DNA from: Pieris napi
Lineage: Eukaryota; Arthropoda; Insecta; Lepidoptera; Pieridae
Direction of reading: 5' to 3'
Length of the DNA: 64,000 bases
NCBI RefSeq assembly: GCF_905475465.1
Contig: NC_062235.1
Span: 1,932,001-1,996,000 of the forward strand
The notes beneath the pieces were generated by a model that worked only from the letters and a program-made list of their open reading frames with translations, made no database searches and was not told the DNA's origin. Positions 1-11,615 of this stretch are shown piece after piece. A program made the translations under genes and the position numbers. Position 1 is the first letter of the stretch. The number at the start of each line of letters is the position of its first letter.

Positions 1-830
1 ATCATTCATAATAAATTATTAATGGGAAGAGCATTAAAAAAGGCATTCCATATTTCAACAAAGAACAGACATATGGAAAAAGAAACACTTAAACAAAATA
101 ACAAAGAGAAAGCAGAAAACAGCAACAAACTTGCGAGACTTTTGACATTGAGTGTGCCATGGGCGGCGGTATTACTTAAAATTAGGAGAGCATTCAGCCC
201 CCTGTTATATATATATAAAAAATAGACTAGAGATTTTTCTTATTTGGCAGCCTAAATTATGGCTGTTCTAACTTTAGGTATATAATTTTCTATTACATTT
301 TCATTTTTTTTTCATTTTTAATTTTCACCTATAAATCCCTATGAGTTACTTGTTTTTGTTTGATGAAATTTACTGTAAAGATTCCACAGCTTAGTTCACA
401 AACTTCAATCACTATTTCGGTATGACACAGAATATGCGCACTCAATTGAATTAAATATTGCATAGAATACATCTAATTTTTTTATGCTATTTTTGTTAAC
501 TCGAAAACTATCCGATCGGATAGCATTAATACCCGATATTATTTCTTAAGTGTAATAAAATGCTATACACGAATGTTTAAATATAGTTGAAATACTTGAA
601 ATTGCATGTAATAAATAGAATAATGTAAAGTGACGTGCGGCGTGGTCGCAGCTTGCCATTAGTTCACCGGTATCGGATTCGCTTCCTGACTAGACCGCTG
701 TATTAGTGACGCTCTTCGATTATTTCAATAGGGATTCTGTGGTCATTGCTATTAATAGAATGGAAATAAGCAAATTTGACATACCAAAACGCGGGCACTT
801 GTTATGTTAACCAATATTTACATTTGCACA
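1..830. other. Intergenic DNA, no gene seen
   Basis: AT-rich sequence. The only open frame (22-225, plus) is short, low in complexity and matches nothing I know. I see no splice-supported exon or clear repeat boundary here. Confidence 0.5.
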
Positions 831-994
831 GCCCTGCGATTCTGTAACTCACTTTTGATAAACAATGAACTACAAACTCCCACCTTTTCAGAATGCCAAA
901 TCATAAAATGACTGGTTCACGACTTATTTAAGAGCGACCGCCGATGCGAAAACCGCTGTGTGAGTTCGAAAAGTGAGTTACAGAATCGCAGGGC
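831..994. mobile_element. MITE with 26-bp terminal inverted repeats
   Basis: The left end (GCCCTGCGATTCTGTAACTC, continuing ACTTTT) is the exact reverse complement of the right end at 969-994. The element is 164 bp and has no coding capacity. Two partial relatives lie at 51144-51250 and, inverted, at 62783-62860; they share the inner block around CGACCGCCG and GCGAAAACCGCTGTG. A target-site duplication is not clear, so the superfamily is not assigned. Confidence 0.75.
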
Positions 995-1208
995 AGTACT
1001 TAATGTTTTATTTTTACTTTAATGTAAAACGAAATTGTCATTTTGTTTATGAACAGAGTAAAGATTATTGATTAAAGCAACTTACACTTAACTCTGTGAA
1101 ATATTTCAAATCTACTAAGCTTGAAACTAGATTTAAGTTTGATTGACGTTACACGACGTCACTAACAACACAAATTTTCAGTGGGCCCACATTTTGAAAT
1201 GATAATAA

Positions 1209-1500
1209 TCTAATATATAAAATTCTCGTGTCGCGGTGTTTGTGGTTAAACTCCTCCGAAACGGCTTGACCGATTCTCATGAAATTTTGTGTGCATATTG
1301 GGTAGGTCTGAGAATCGAACAACATCTATTTTTCAGCCTAAATGTTATGGGTAATCCACCCCTAAATATTTTATTTTAAGATATTTTTTTGTTTTTATAT
1401 ACACCCCCCCCCCCCCTAACTTTCACCCCTCTACGATCAACCTCTAATTTTTTATTATAAATGATATACATGGCAAAACGACGTTTGCCCGGTCAGCTAG
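1209..1500 (+). mobile_element. Non-autonomous Helitron, apparently full length
   Basis: The element begins TCTAATATATAAAATTCTCG and ends GGTCAGCTAG. It is flanked by A at 1208 and T at 1501, as expected for Helitron insertion between A and T without target duplication. The 5' part carries the phrase around AACGGCTTGACCGATT, common to lepidopteran mini-Helitrons. It contains a run of about 14 C near 1405-1418 and has no reading frame. Confidence 0.8.
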
Positions 1501-2925
1501 TAATAATATATACAAATCTAAAACAACACGGTAAATAGGCGTTTTAATTAATATTATATTTAAAATCCGCATTACTTGTCATTGCTGTAGTTTTTTGTAT
1601 TAATTCTAAATATTATTTTTTTAGTTTAGGAATTTAAATGTGTACTGTAGCCCTTTAGGCACCTAAGTTGTTTTTTGTGTTTTCTGTAATTTTAATTATA
1701 ATAAAATAAAATAAAAAAAACCAATGCGATTGGTTATTCATCATTCATCGGGTCATTACCAAGCTTTTTTCGACACATTTGCAATGCAATTGCAAATTGC
1801 AAATACTAAAACACCCTAAAGCACGCACAACGGACCAATTATGAGTCTAAGTTCGGAAACTGAGTCCACCATCTAACACCCGTCATTTCCGTATTACGAT
1901 CCGTCAAAAAAACTTTTCGTTATTTGAAAATTGTAACCGGGCCCGCCCCATTTGGCAGCGAAATATCCAATACTCTTTGACCAGCCATAGAGCTTTATTA
2001 GTGTACAAATACCTGCCCGTTTGTATATGGCCAAGGCAATTTAAATCTTAACAGTTTTATATCCGTAAGTTAGATATAGGAACCGGCCATAAAACCATGC
2101 TGCACTTGTCGAACGTTGACACCTCAGTTTATCTTTTACTGATAAGCTAATTATACGTTATGAAATTCAGTTAGTGGGAAACATTTTCATAAATGATATC
2201 AATAACCTCATTAGCCGTACTCATAGTTGTTGAGTTAAGGACAATCTCTTAAGAAAATTAAAATTAAATCATAGAAGCTAAAAAATCCATAAACATTCGT
2301 TAATTTAACAAAATATTATAAAGAAATAGATAGTATTTACGTAAAGAACCTTTGTTTCAGTTAATTCAATTAATAATAATTTTAACTTAACCTTTGAAAA
2401 GGTTAAATCTAAATTAACCAAATTTATTGTATTGTACCATTCCTTTAAAAAATAAGTATTCAAACACTGACTTACCTTAGCATAATTAAAAATTAAAAAT
2501 AAAACCAACGAAAACACAACACAATATAAGAAAATGTTATGAAAAATTATTCCCGTTTTTTCTCTAACGCGTGAAGCGCTTGCGTCTAACAACAAACAGC
2601 TTTCGACTGTTTGAAAAGGGCCTAGTACAACTTGCCGACTCGTGGAAAGTAAAAATGTTATGGTAAAAGCAAAACGTCTGGGCAATTAGATAACCTTAGT
2701 TCAATTGCAGTATGGATTTTTTCACCGAATTCTGACATATTGTTACTTTTATAAAGATCGGAAAATGTGGTAAAGAAAACCAATTTTAATTGGTAGGATT
2801 ATACTTATATACTGGCTTAATTATTTGAACATTTTAGTATATTTGAAAAAAAAACAAATAATAGCAAACAAAATTTATAAAGACCTCTTTACAGAGCTGT
2901 CGCATGGATTGATTTTAAATTTTTT
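1501..2925. other. Intergenic DNA, no gene supported
   Basis: No long frame with coding character. On the minus strand near 2470-2690 there is a less AT-rich patch followed by ATGCTAAG and a GTAAGT donor. It could be the first exon of a gene running towards the window start, but no downstream exon could be found, so none is called. Confidence 0.4.
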
Positions 2926-3236
2926 TACCTATAGGTGTTGGCCTAGTGGCTTCAGTGTGCGACTCTCATACCTGAGGTCGTAGGTTCGATCCCCGGCTGT
3001 GCACCAATGGACCTTCTTTCTATGTGCGCATTTAACATTTGCTCGAACGGTGAAGGAAAACATCGTAAGGAAACCGACATGTCTTAGACCCAAAAAGTCG
3101 ATGGCGTGTGTCAGGCACTGGAGGCTGATCACCTACTTGCCTATTAGATTTAAAAATGATCATGAAACAAATCAGAAATCTGAGGCCATGACCTAAAGAG
3201 GTTGTAGCGCCACTGATTTATTTTATTTTTTTTATT
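2926..3236 (+). mobile_element. tRNA-derived SINE, family A
   Basis: The head has a pol III A-box-like stretch (TTGGCCTAGTGG, 2938-2949) and a B box (GGTTCGATCC, 2983-2992). The body ends near GCGCCACTGATTTATTTTAT. The same unit recurs at 7912-8190 (minus), 36767-37052 (plus), 53967-54243 (minus) and 55891-56162 (minus), with fragments at 24755 and 49995. The tRNA-like head and many dispersed copies identify a lepidopteran SINE. Confidence 0.85.
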
Positions 3237-3291
3237 CCAGTAAAGTGTTTTTTCTGATTATTGCGTCAAAAGGAGTGTGTTTTTGTTTAAT

Positions 3292-3292
3292 G

Positions 3293-3319
<27 letters not shown>
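3292..3319. repeat. (AT)n microsatellite
   Basis: About 14 uninterrupted AT dinucleotides just beyond the end of the SINE. Confidence 0.9.
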
Positions 3320-3323
<4 letters not shown>

Positions 3324-3929
3324 AATGATTACAAAAGTGCGATAATCTGTTGTAAAAAAAACGCGGTAACTTTAATGTTTTTGAATTACTTTCTTAAAAA
3401 TAACATCATACTTTAATTTATCGTCACAGATTAATAACTATATTATTATTTAGTCTGTGTGACTGAACCAGATAGAATGAGACCATAAAGTACTGAATTT
3501 ACATATTGCTTTTTTTTAATTTGACTTTTTGTTCCAAGGCTGATTTATGATATACGTACTACGTATATTCAGTACAATCTCAGAAAACAATTTCTTATAA
3601 GAGTTATCCTTTAATCCACAGATTCAATAACACGGGATACCGAAGTGATTTATTGCAGATAATCTAAAAACAATGATGGCAACATTTTCTTGTTGAAAAT
3701 CGTTTGATGTTCCCGCAGGAGAGCATTTTCCAATTAGTCACGGAATATTGCCATTTGTATATCTTTTCCGTGATGTACTTTTTGTAATAATTATATTAGC
3801 TATTTTACAAAAACAAACCTTATTGGTAATAAATAATCATTATAATAATAATAGCCTTTTAATTATATCTAAATCTTCTATCTTTACATATGTATATTTC
3901 TATCTCCTTCTTTTAGATATCTGTGTGCC

Positions 3930-4080
3930 CTTTTTTGGCAAAGGCCTCTTCCAGATCCCGCCATTCCTCTGTGCACTGTGCCAGTCTCTGCCAGGTACCA
4001 CCTGCTGTTTCCTTAATTTGGTCTATCCACCTTCCAATTTAGAAGAAGAGACTTCCTCTTCTTCGATTGCTGTACCTAGG
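3930..4080 (-). mobile_element. LINE C-terminal fragment (RTE-like)
   Basis: The minus strand encodes the closing residues typical of lepidopteran LINE proteins: a run like TAGGTWQRLAQ followed by WRDLEEAFAKKG. This is the reverse-transcriptase tail of a 5'-truncated copy. Related tails are at 5115, 27410, 47030 and 60950. Confidence 0.55.
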
Positions 4081-4189
4081 GCAACAGTTTAGTACTTTCT
4101 TGTTCCACTTTTCTGTTCCTCTTGCTATTCATAATAAATAAATGTTTCATTCACACTCTTTTTTCACTTTCTGTCGTCTTATCGGTTAT

Positions 4190-4266
4190 ACTTCAGTGGG
4201 CAGCTGCTTCCATATAGTGGTGGTGCGCGGCAAAAACTGCCTTAAGAAACGCTCAGACTGACTTAC
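4190..4266 (-). mobile_element. LINE family C tail fragment
   Basis: A short minus-strand piece of the most abundant LINE here, encoding RFLRQFLPRTTTIW and LPTEV. Longer copies are at 16366-16870, 43030-43555 and 59025-59290. Confidence 0.6.
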
Positions 4267-4269
4267 TTT

Positions 4270-5100
4270 TAATGATTAAGAGGGTAATTATTAATTGAAA
4301 TCTAAATCATTGAACTCTTTAACATTGCTAAAAGGACATGAAACTTAAGTAAAGACTGTGAGGAAGTTCTTAGAGTTATAAAATATGTCAATAAATAATT
4401 TAATTGTTTAGACATTTGCACGCTAGTTCAAATAAAGGATTTATTTATTTTATAATTAATTGAGTTTTAAATGCGCTAAAGAAAATTTATCTAAATTTTA
4501 TTTAAAGTAACATACATATTAAAACTATGGATATGTTTAGTTTACTAACTCGAAATAAAAAATATTTTAAAAGATATAATTTACTATAAGATTAACACTG
4601 TTCTCTCCATGTAACATAAAGATATTCTATAAATATACAACAACTTAGCTAGTGCTAATAAAACGTAACAAATAAAACCCTAGAATGTTCAAAGGTTAGG
4701 AATTTTCATTGCTTCTCGCTCCAATTTAAATTCCCAACCTCTGGGCAATATCGACTAGGATTTATCGATACAACCCAGGCCTAGTTGACAAGATTGGACC
4801 ACACAGGTACACCACTGGCCCACCCCTAGAGAAGGCTAGTCTGTAATCTCTATTAGTTTCTTATTAAGATATTAACCAGTCGCAAATGGTATATTGATTG
4901 TAGACACAACTGGGTTTATGACAGTAAGATGACCGTATAATTATTTTGTCGTTCGTTTAGTTCGGAACACCTTGGAGGGAATTATTTTTAAACAAGGTTT
5001 CAGTGTTTATTAGAAATATTACTCTTAGGTACTCTTTACTTTAACATAGGTGCAATGATCTAATTGATACATTTCCTGATAATTTTGTATAAGGTAGGTA
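4270..5100. other. Intergenic DNA, nothing recognised
   Basis: AT-rich, no coding frame, no repeat boundary that I can place. Confidence 0.5.
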
Positions 5101-5114
5101 AATATGCCCTAAAA

Positions 5115-5310
5115 CGGAAGTGGTGGACCGTAAAGACAACTGTATGGAAAGGACCAAGAGGAAGAAGGAGAAGAGGTCGCCCAAAAAAAGGAGGATAGGA
5201 GAAATAGAAGCGGTAGCAGGAAACGAATGGAGAAAGAGAGCCATAGACAGAGTCAGTTGGGAAAAGCTGGAGGAGGCTGCAGGGGTACTGAAGGAAGCTA
5301 GGATATAGGA
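5115..5310 (+). mobile_element. LINE C-terminal fragment (RTE-like)
   Basis: The plus frame reads KEKRSPKKRRIGEIEAVAG, then WRKRAIDRVSWEKLEEA and a stop. This is the common end of RTE-like LINE proteins (basic patch, tryptophans, DR..W..LEEA). It is 5'-truncated and isolated. Confidence 0.55.
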
Positions 5311-5706
5311 TAATAAGCAAAAGAGAAAAAATAAAAATGTAAAATAATTTAGGCTGTGTATTATAAATTTGTTTTTGCCATGATTATTATTAGGTAAATA
5401 GGATTTAAGGTTTCTATAAATAATACCTTTTTATAAGTAGACAATATTATTTCGATCTTAAAACAAAACAGCAATACAACTAAAAAATATCTGAAGAAAT
5501 TAGTAATCAAAGGTGGCATTTAATTATTATTATTATTTTACATATTAATTTGACGTTTTGTAGTACTGACAACTTTGACCTCAAATATCTCCTATTTGGA
5601 TAGAAATTCTAAATTCATTTTTTTACAGCTATTACTTGTTTTTCGAAAACCATGATTCATTTCATTTTTCCGTTTTATTAGTTTTCTTTGCGTCACTATT
5701 TATAAA

Positions 5707-5943
5707 ATGGAAAACATTTTACGCGTTATTTACGGGTACGAGTTCCTCCGTGGCACCAGCGCTGCAGAAACTGCTAAAGGATTAATGATGTGTATGGCCG
5801 GCAGTATCGCAAAAAAGACACAGTATGTTTTTCCTTCCAACGTTTTCGTTCTGGAAATTTCGACCTGTAATACAAGCCCCGTGGAAGGCCCGAGACCAAA
5901 GTTGAAAAAAGAATTTCATACAATAGGTATATTGGTAATTTAA
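5707..5943 (+). pseudogene. Mariner-like transposase N-terminal relic
   Basis: A 78-codon frame starts with a helix-turn-helix segment (YGYEFLRGTSAAETAKG) characteristic of mariner transposases. The continuation, near IAKKTQ, then FVLEISTCN and EGPRPKLKKEF, looks like the usual linker read through small frame errors (compare ..RFRSGNFDL..RGRPETKV). No DDD catalytic domain follows, so this is a dead fragment. The family call rests on the HTH segment. Confidence 0.6.
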
Positions 5944-6620
5944 TTACTAGTAATTAATTTGAAGATTTTTCTCGACGAAAAAATTCCGATTAGACTTTAA
6001 ATTATATTGATGGTTAATAATCATTCGAAGTATTTTATTAGCTTGTTATCGTATGGGTGTTATGGAGACAAATGAGCTACGCCTTGATTTAAGCCCGCAG
6101 GTAAGAATTAATTACGCTTAATAAGAAGGCGGGACAACACTACCGAACACACGAACAAGCGGTACCTTTTAGTATAATTAATCTTATGATTTTGAATCTA
6201 TGTGCATCTATAGAGTATAGAGTGTTCTTTAAAAATACTTTTAATAGACGCTTTCCTTTTTAACACAATTTCTATGTATCTAATTAGAAATTATTTTTTT
6301 TGCTTAATTTAGGCAAATTGTTAATTCAGTGGTTTTTGGAACATTTGTAAAATAATTTGTAGAATCACTTGTAAGTTGCCGTAGAAGTCATTATTTCTTT
6401 CTGCTTTCGTACAGATGACAAAAGTATAGTAGTAAAAATATTTTTAACAACTTATTGTGTTATGTGGCGCCATCTATTGATGAGTAGCTAAGATATAATG
6501 CCAATATAAGTTAAATTTTTATTTTTTTTACACTTAAGCTGACAAATAAAATAAGACATATTGTTGTATTTCCAACACTCAATTTTTACAATATCCTAAC
6601 GTAGTAATAATAATAATTAG
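5944..6620. other. Intergenic DNA, nothing recognised
   Basis: AT-rich, no coding frame or identifiable repeat. Confidence 0.45.
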
Positions 6621-6624
6621 TATT

Positions 6625-6810
6625 TAACGCGCACCATCACTATAAGGATCCAGCTGCACACTGAAGTATTTCCGAATCACTTCTACATGGGGTCCTTCAA
6701 GAAAAGAGCGTACCAATTCATTAATTTAAAAGGCCGGCAACACACTCGAGACGCCCTCTGACATTAGTGTCCATGTGTCACTTAACATCAGATGAGCCTC
6801 CTGCACGTTT
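6625..6810 (+). mobile_element. LINE family C tail
   Basis: Contains the 3' coding end and UTR of the abundant LINE: CACTGAAGTATTTCCGAATC, a TCCTTCAAGAAAAGAGCGTA block, AAGGCCGGCAACACACTCG and CACTTAACATCAGATGAGCC. Heavily truncated at the 5' end. Confidence 0.7.
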
Positions 6811-7460
6811 ATGTTTATGTTTATCTTTAACTTTTTTTTTGTGATATCGACACGTCGATTTTTTATAAAATGGAATCACAGAATTTTTTTTAGGGAGTAA
6901 ACCGACCTTTTAACATCCCGCAACTAGATATTTTTGTAGATTTAATAAACACTAAAATACAATATAATAAGAACACAATTACGAGTCACAAGAACTCATA
7001 GTAGTTATTAAATAAACTTGCTTAACATCAATTAAGATAGTATCGAAATACTGTACACATTTCTTAAAAAAGTATTGTTTCAATTATGATAAAGTATTAT
7101 CTTCTACATTTAAGTCTTAAATTTTTAATAATTACGCATAAATATCTTGTAATGTTCGATTTCTTTCTAGGAAAAACACGTTACCGTTTTAAAGATATAT
7201 CAAAACAACAATTGAGATTCGCCACACCCATACCGACTCATAACCAATTGAGAATAGTATAACATTGCGATTTCAACACTTCCCCATTACGATAATCCGC
7301 CGAATTTATCTTCATATTTCTCAAGACATAATCTAAGCTGTCAATTACACGAAGATACCAGATCGAATTCTCAAACCATATCTACCTCTCGACATTAGTA
7401 CTACGGTGTTCATGTGATCGTAAGCTGGGTCTAAGAAAGCGGAAGGTCTACTTTGTGAAT
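6811..7460. other. Upstream region of the cytochrome b561-domain gene
   Basis: No coding frame. It should hold the promoter and 5' UTR of the gene starting at 7461, but I could not place a TATA box or start site with confidence. Confidence 0.35.
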
Positions 7461-10064
7461 ATGGACCGGCCGAGTACAAGTCACCAATCTATACAGAAGG
7501 TGGAGATGTTCGAAGTACGTGAGCACGTGCCTTATCAGGCGGAGGTGACCAGGGCACCAGCAGCGTACGACGAAGAGAGTGGGGAACTATATGAGTCCTC
7601 CTGGAAGTCGGCGTGGACTGCGATATGCCAGCTCGTGAATCTTTTGCAGCATATGCAGATTGCTATTGTGGTGTTCTCGGTTTGGCGGTACGCTTTGACT
7701 TCGCAAGCAGATGGATCGATCACGAATTTACAGCTGCATATCGTGTTTGCTGGTACAGGTGTATGTATTTATGGCTTTGACCATTTAATTCTTATTCTAA
7801 ATTAATTGGAGTGGTTTTTGTTCAACAAGACAAAATAAAATTGTATTCTAGCAATTGGTAATCATCATCAAAATTACGATACTTATAATATAGCTATTAA
7901 TATTTTGATAAATCAGTGGCGCTACAACCTTTTTAAGTCTGGGCCTCAGAATTATCTGTTTCATTATCATTTTACAATCAAATAGGCAAATAGGATAGCC
8001 TCCTGTGCTTGACACACGCCGTCGACTTTTTGGGTCTAAGGCAAGCTGTTTTCCTCACGATGTTTTCCTTTACCATGCGAATGAAAAATGAGCACATATA
8101 AAGAAAGTCATTGATGCACAGCCGGGGATCGAACCTACGACCTCAGAGATGAGAGTCGCACGATAAAGCCACTAGGCCATTACTGCTCAACTATCCATTT
8201 TTTATTTTTAGCAGTCTGATTCTCTAGCATCCCAAACCTCGAGATAAATCTTTGGAAAGATCTGAATAATACAAATTTTACATGTATACTATTAAGGCAT
8301 TTCCATTGTTTTTCAAAGAGAAAATTTTCCCTTCCAGTATCAACTATTTCTGGTAGAATCGATACTAACTCTTCATAAGCATAACACATGGTCAGCCCAA
8401 CTGAGCATGGACAGTAAAAGAATCGTGCACGGGTGTTTTCAAATCCTAGGAGCATTGTTTGTTCTTGCTGGAACATTCCTTGGTCTCTCTCAAGTAAACA
8501 TGCAGATTAGTTCAGCACACGCCATTTGCGGTAAGAATTAGTGATTAGGTTCATTTATTTTACGAAAACTGTGTTTGTGACATATTCATAATATTTAGGC
8601 CGGCATTGCACTCATGTACCCTGTGGCATTAAGATTGTCAATAGGCCGCGGTATCACTTAACACCAGGTGTTGTCTTCACGTTTGCCCCCTGTTCTATCA
8701 AAAATAAAAATATTAAGGCGGTATTCAAAATATCTAATTTAGTTAAAAGTACTATTTCGTCTCTTTGTGTCAAATTGTGTTTACGTTGTGAGGAAAAGGG
8801 ACAAATGATATCTTTAGTAAAATGTACAGTGTATTATTACACTTCAGGTTTTGTATTTCATTATAACTCAAGAGTTTAAAACGAGTTCTTTTAACTAGTT
8901 TGACTGCGTACAAATGAAATCATTTCCAAAAATGCGGATTCACTATATTTTTATAAATAGATAAGGATGTCCCAATTTAAACCGTAAAAGTTTTTGTATC
9001 AAAACTATAAATTGCAACTAACAGAATACAGAGACCGTTTTATCTAGATCCGATAGTAATCTTTGACATGTGATTGATATAGAATATCGAGTTCTCCCAA
9101 TTTCAAAACTATGCCAAAATTAGAATCATTTATTTTCGTAATCATACTTTTCCTAGTTATTTAACAAATTCCGTCTGCAAAAACCTACCTAGGAGTTCAG
9201 ACACCTCTCATTCGAGTTTTTCGCGAGTATAACACAATAAACACAACTTATACAGCTTGACATATTTGGTAGTGGGCTAATCAATTAATATTTTTTTTTA
9301 ATTTTTTAATTGTAAAATAAAAATAAAATATGTTTATTATGGAACATAAGATACAGTTATCACTTATTCCACGTCATTAAATTTGGATCGGTAGACATCC
9401 CTTCTCATCGGCAAAGAAGGCCGAGAGAACTTCTTCTCTAAAAAACTCTCGGTTCTCTTTTAAAATAGCAAATCATCATATAAAATGACTATGGCAAACA
9501 ACACTTATTTTAAAACATATATCGCAAATTAATTAGAAGTAGCCTGTCTAGCACTAGCACCAGTTCCTTTGTGATAACTTATCCGCAGTACTAGTAATTT
9601 TTATTTTTTTGTAAAATTTATGTTTACCATAATTGTCATGTTTTTTTAGAAAAAATAGCTTGTAACCCTACTTAATGCTAATTCTTGTATACTTTAGATA
9701 TAGCATTATATATGAAGTGAACTTTAAAAAGAAAATAATGTAAAATCAATGGATATTTTTTCCAGGAGTCGTAGCTCTCGCCTTCACAATGTTGAGCTTT
9801 GTGTCCGGAATCATCGCGTTATTCTCTTCCAAGGTTCGTCTCCTCCTGAAAAGTAATCCCGTGAAGATATTTCACGTGGCGGTTGGAATGTTTGCATTAA
9901 GTATGGGCCTCATTACCATGATCTTAGGGTTTAATAGTGTGAGGTTTTCTACAACTCAGGGGTCTTTGGCCACAGCCCTCATCACCTTTGTAGTGATAAC
10001 GTTGGTATACACTCTGGTGCAACCCATTGTAGACCTGATATCAACCACCAGAAAGACGCTATGA
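7461..10064 (+). CDS. Cytochrome b561 domain-containing protein (CYB561D1/D2-like)
   Basis: Three exons: 7461-7760, 8338-8530 and 9766-10064 (263 aa). Donors are GTATGT and GTAAGA; acceptors are CCTTCCAG and TTTCCAG; phases agree. The protein should be a multi-pass di-heme membrane protein moving electrons across an internal membrane; family members act as ascorbate-dependent ferric or monodehydroascorbate reductases. Four helix-embedded histidines fit the heme ligands: LHIVFAG, RIVHGCFQ, SSAHAICG and KIFHVAVG. About six hydrophobic helices are visible (QIAIVVFSVW near residue 75; last one ALITFVVITLVYTLV). The roughly 70-residue N-terminal extension is hydrophilic and longer than in short relatives. 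An upstream in-frame GTG at 7455 was ignored in favour of the ATG. A poly(A) signal AATAAA lies near 10145. Intron 1 holds a SINE and intron 2 holds LINE pieces. Family assignment is firm; the exact paralogue is inferred. Confidence 0.85.
7912..8190 (-). mobile_element. tRNA-derived SINE, family A, in intron 1
   Basis: Minus-strand copy of the 2926 SINE with B box GGTTCGATCC and the CAGTGGCGCTACAACC end. It is intronic to the b561 gene and antisense to it. Confidence 0.85.
8597..8705 (+). mobile_element. LINE family C 3' tail
   Basis: Carries AGGCCGGCATTGCACTC, GCGGTATCACTTAACACCAG and GTTTGCCCCCTGTTCTATCA, the last UTR of the family, in b561 intron 2. Confidence 0.7.
9183..9730 (+). mobile_element. 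LINE family F 3' end, interrupted by another LINE
   Basis: The left part (9183-9300) reads CCTAGGAGTTCAGACACCTC then TTTGGTAGTGGGCTAATCAA. The right part (9615-9730) reads GTTTACCATAATTGTCATG then AGCTTGTAAC. The same two parts are closer together in the copies at 28320-29150 and 48045-48250, so the middle here is a later insertion (9328-9562). Confidence 0.65.
9328..9562 (-). mobile_element. LINE family D 3' UTR, nested in family F
   Basis: Matches the 3' UTR of the better copy at 19875-20505 in opposite reading: ATATGTTTATTATGGAACAT, CACTTATTCCACGTCATTAA and ATTAGAAGTAGCCTGTCTAG. AATAAA on the minus strand marks its polyadenylated end. Confidence 0.7.
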
Positions 10065-11615
10065 CTATTCGAAGTCGACGGCTCGAGTGACGGCGATAGT
10101 AGAGCCTAGCTTTTACATTTTTTTAACTGTTAAAATGAAAAAATAATAAAAAAATACTTAATAGGTTAAGTTATGTTAAGTCATAAAATTTTTATTCGTA
10201 ACTAAACAATGTTACATATAATAATTTTATTGAAAATACGCGGGTTTTGTTCATTCGTTCACTTATTACGATTTGGAAACGGTTTTTTTTTGTTTGAACT
10301 TAAAAATATTATACATATTGATGATATTCCTATCGTGGATTTTAAGGATATAAACAAGCATGGCGTACAGACGGCACAGTTAGATAGTGTGACAAAATCA
10401 ACTCAATATGCAAATTTTATACGACAACACAATAATTTATCTATTAATTATTAGTTTATTCCGTAATGTCTAAATTAATAAATTGCACACCTGTTTTTTA
10501 AAGATTTTATAGGCAAACCTGTAGTCTATTACCATAGACAAATAATTGTCTTTGAAAATAAACCAAAAAGAATAGATATTTATAAGGTGTCTGGTGTATG
10601 TACATAGTATCGTGTTGGTTGTTGATTAAAACAGCTGTAATTATGGTAGTAAATATTGTACCTACTATATACCTACCTATCTTATGATTTTCATAAATGG
10701 CTATCTAGTTTTATTTATTTATGTTGAATAAGATCAAAACAAATTGTGCCTGTGAAACCTATTAGAATACGGATTATAATATATTATGTTTTAGTATGGT
10801 TCTTAAAATGTGAATCGTTACTTGTATTGTTATTAAAATATAATAATATTAAGTAGTTAAGTGAATGTGTTGGGAATAGATTTTAATAAAATGTATTTTT
10901 TAATTAATCGTGACTTATTTATTTATTTTATAAGACCAATATAATAACAATAGTAAGTTACTAATATTTAGAATACTTTATTTTTATATGCAAATAATAT
11001 AATGTTTGTTTCATACATAGTGGCATTTATATAAAATTAATTTCTCGCTCAATAAAAACCTAAATAAAAATAGATTAGTTAATACATTAATTTAATAAAT
11101 TAAATTAAATGTTTCATGAAATACATATATGTATTATAATATTATGTACGTGATATTATAATTATTAATCATTTACAATTATAAATTATGTATGTGTTGA
11201 CATAAATAAAATTATTTAAATAATTATAATATACTTTTCGCTTTATCACTGCTATTTAAAACAGCTGTAAAGTGAAATATTCGTGTTCATTATTATGAAT
11301 GCCATCTTCCGAAACAATTTAAAATCAGAACCTTTATCACTTGGCTCATGTTTTATTCATTAAAATATCGTGTACTAGATGGCGACAGTCTGATTCACGC
11401 AATATTTTTAACCTGTGAAACGATAATAAATTATATTATAGTCTATACTAAGCATATACTCTTTTGCTTTTGATAATCTTGTTTTAAGTCTGTAATTTGG
11501 TGAAAAATTTCGAATTGTCATCGTCCGGCAAACAATAATTTTAAGTTTCCTAACTTTTTCTAAACTAAAATAAATACAATTCTATAAGAAGTGCCAGCTA
11601 CAGTTAATCTTAATT
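10065..11615. other. Intergenic region between b561 and proteasome genes
   Basis: The first part is 3' UTR of the b561 gene with AATAAA near 10145. A very AT-rich stretch follows (roughly 10860-11230). The frame at 10209-10454 starts at an internal ATG and has no recognisable features. The last 100 bp should hold the PSMA4 promoter. Confidence 0.45.

Noticed and set aside
2305..2685. 126-codon minus frame, with ATGCTAAG|GTAAGT inside the region
   Set aside because: Hydrophobic low-complexity translation, no recognisable domain. The possible start exon has no downstream exon that I could find before base 1.
3294..3320. (AT)n run as a TATA promoter
   Set aside because: A simple microsatellite next to a SINE end, with no gene following.
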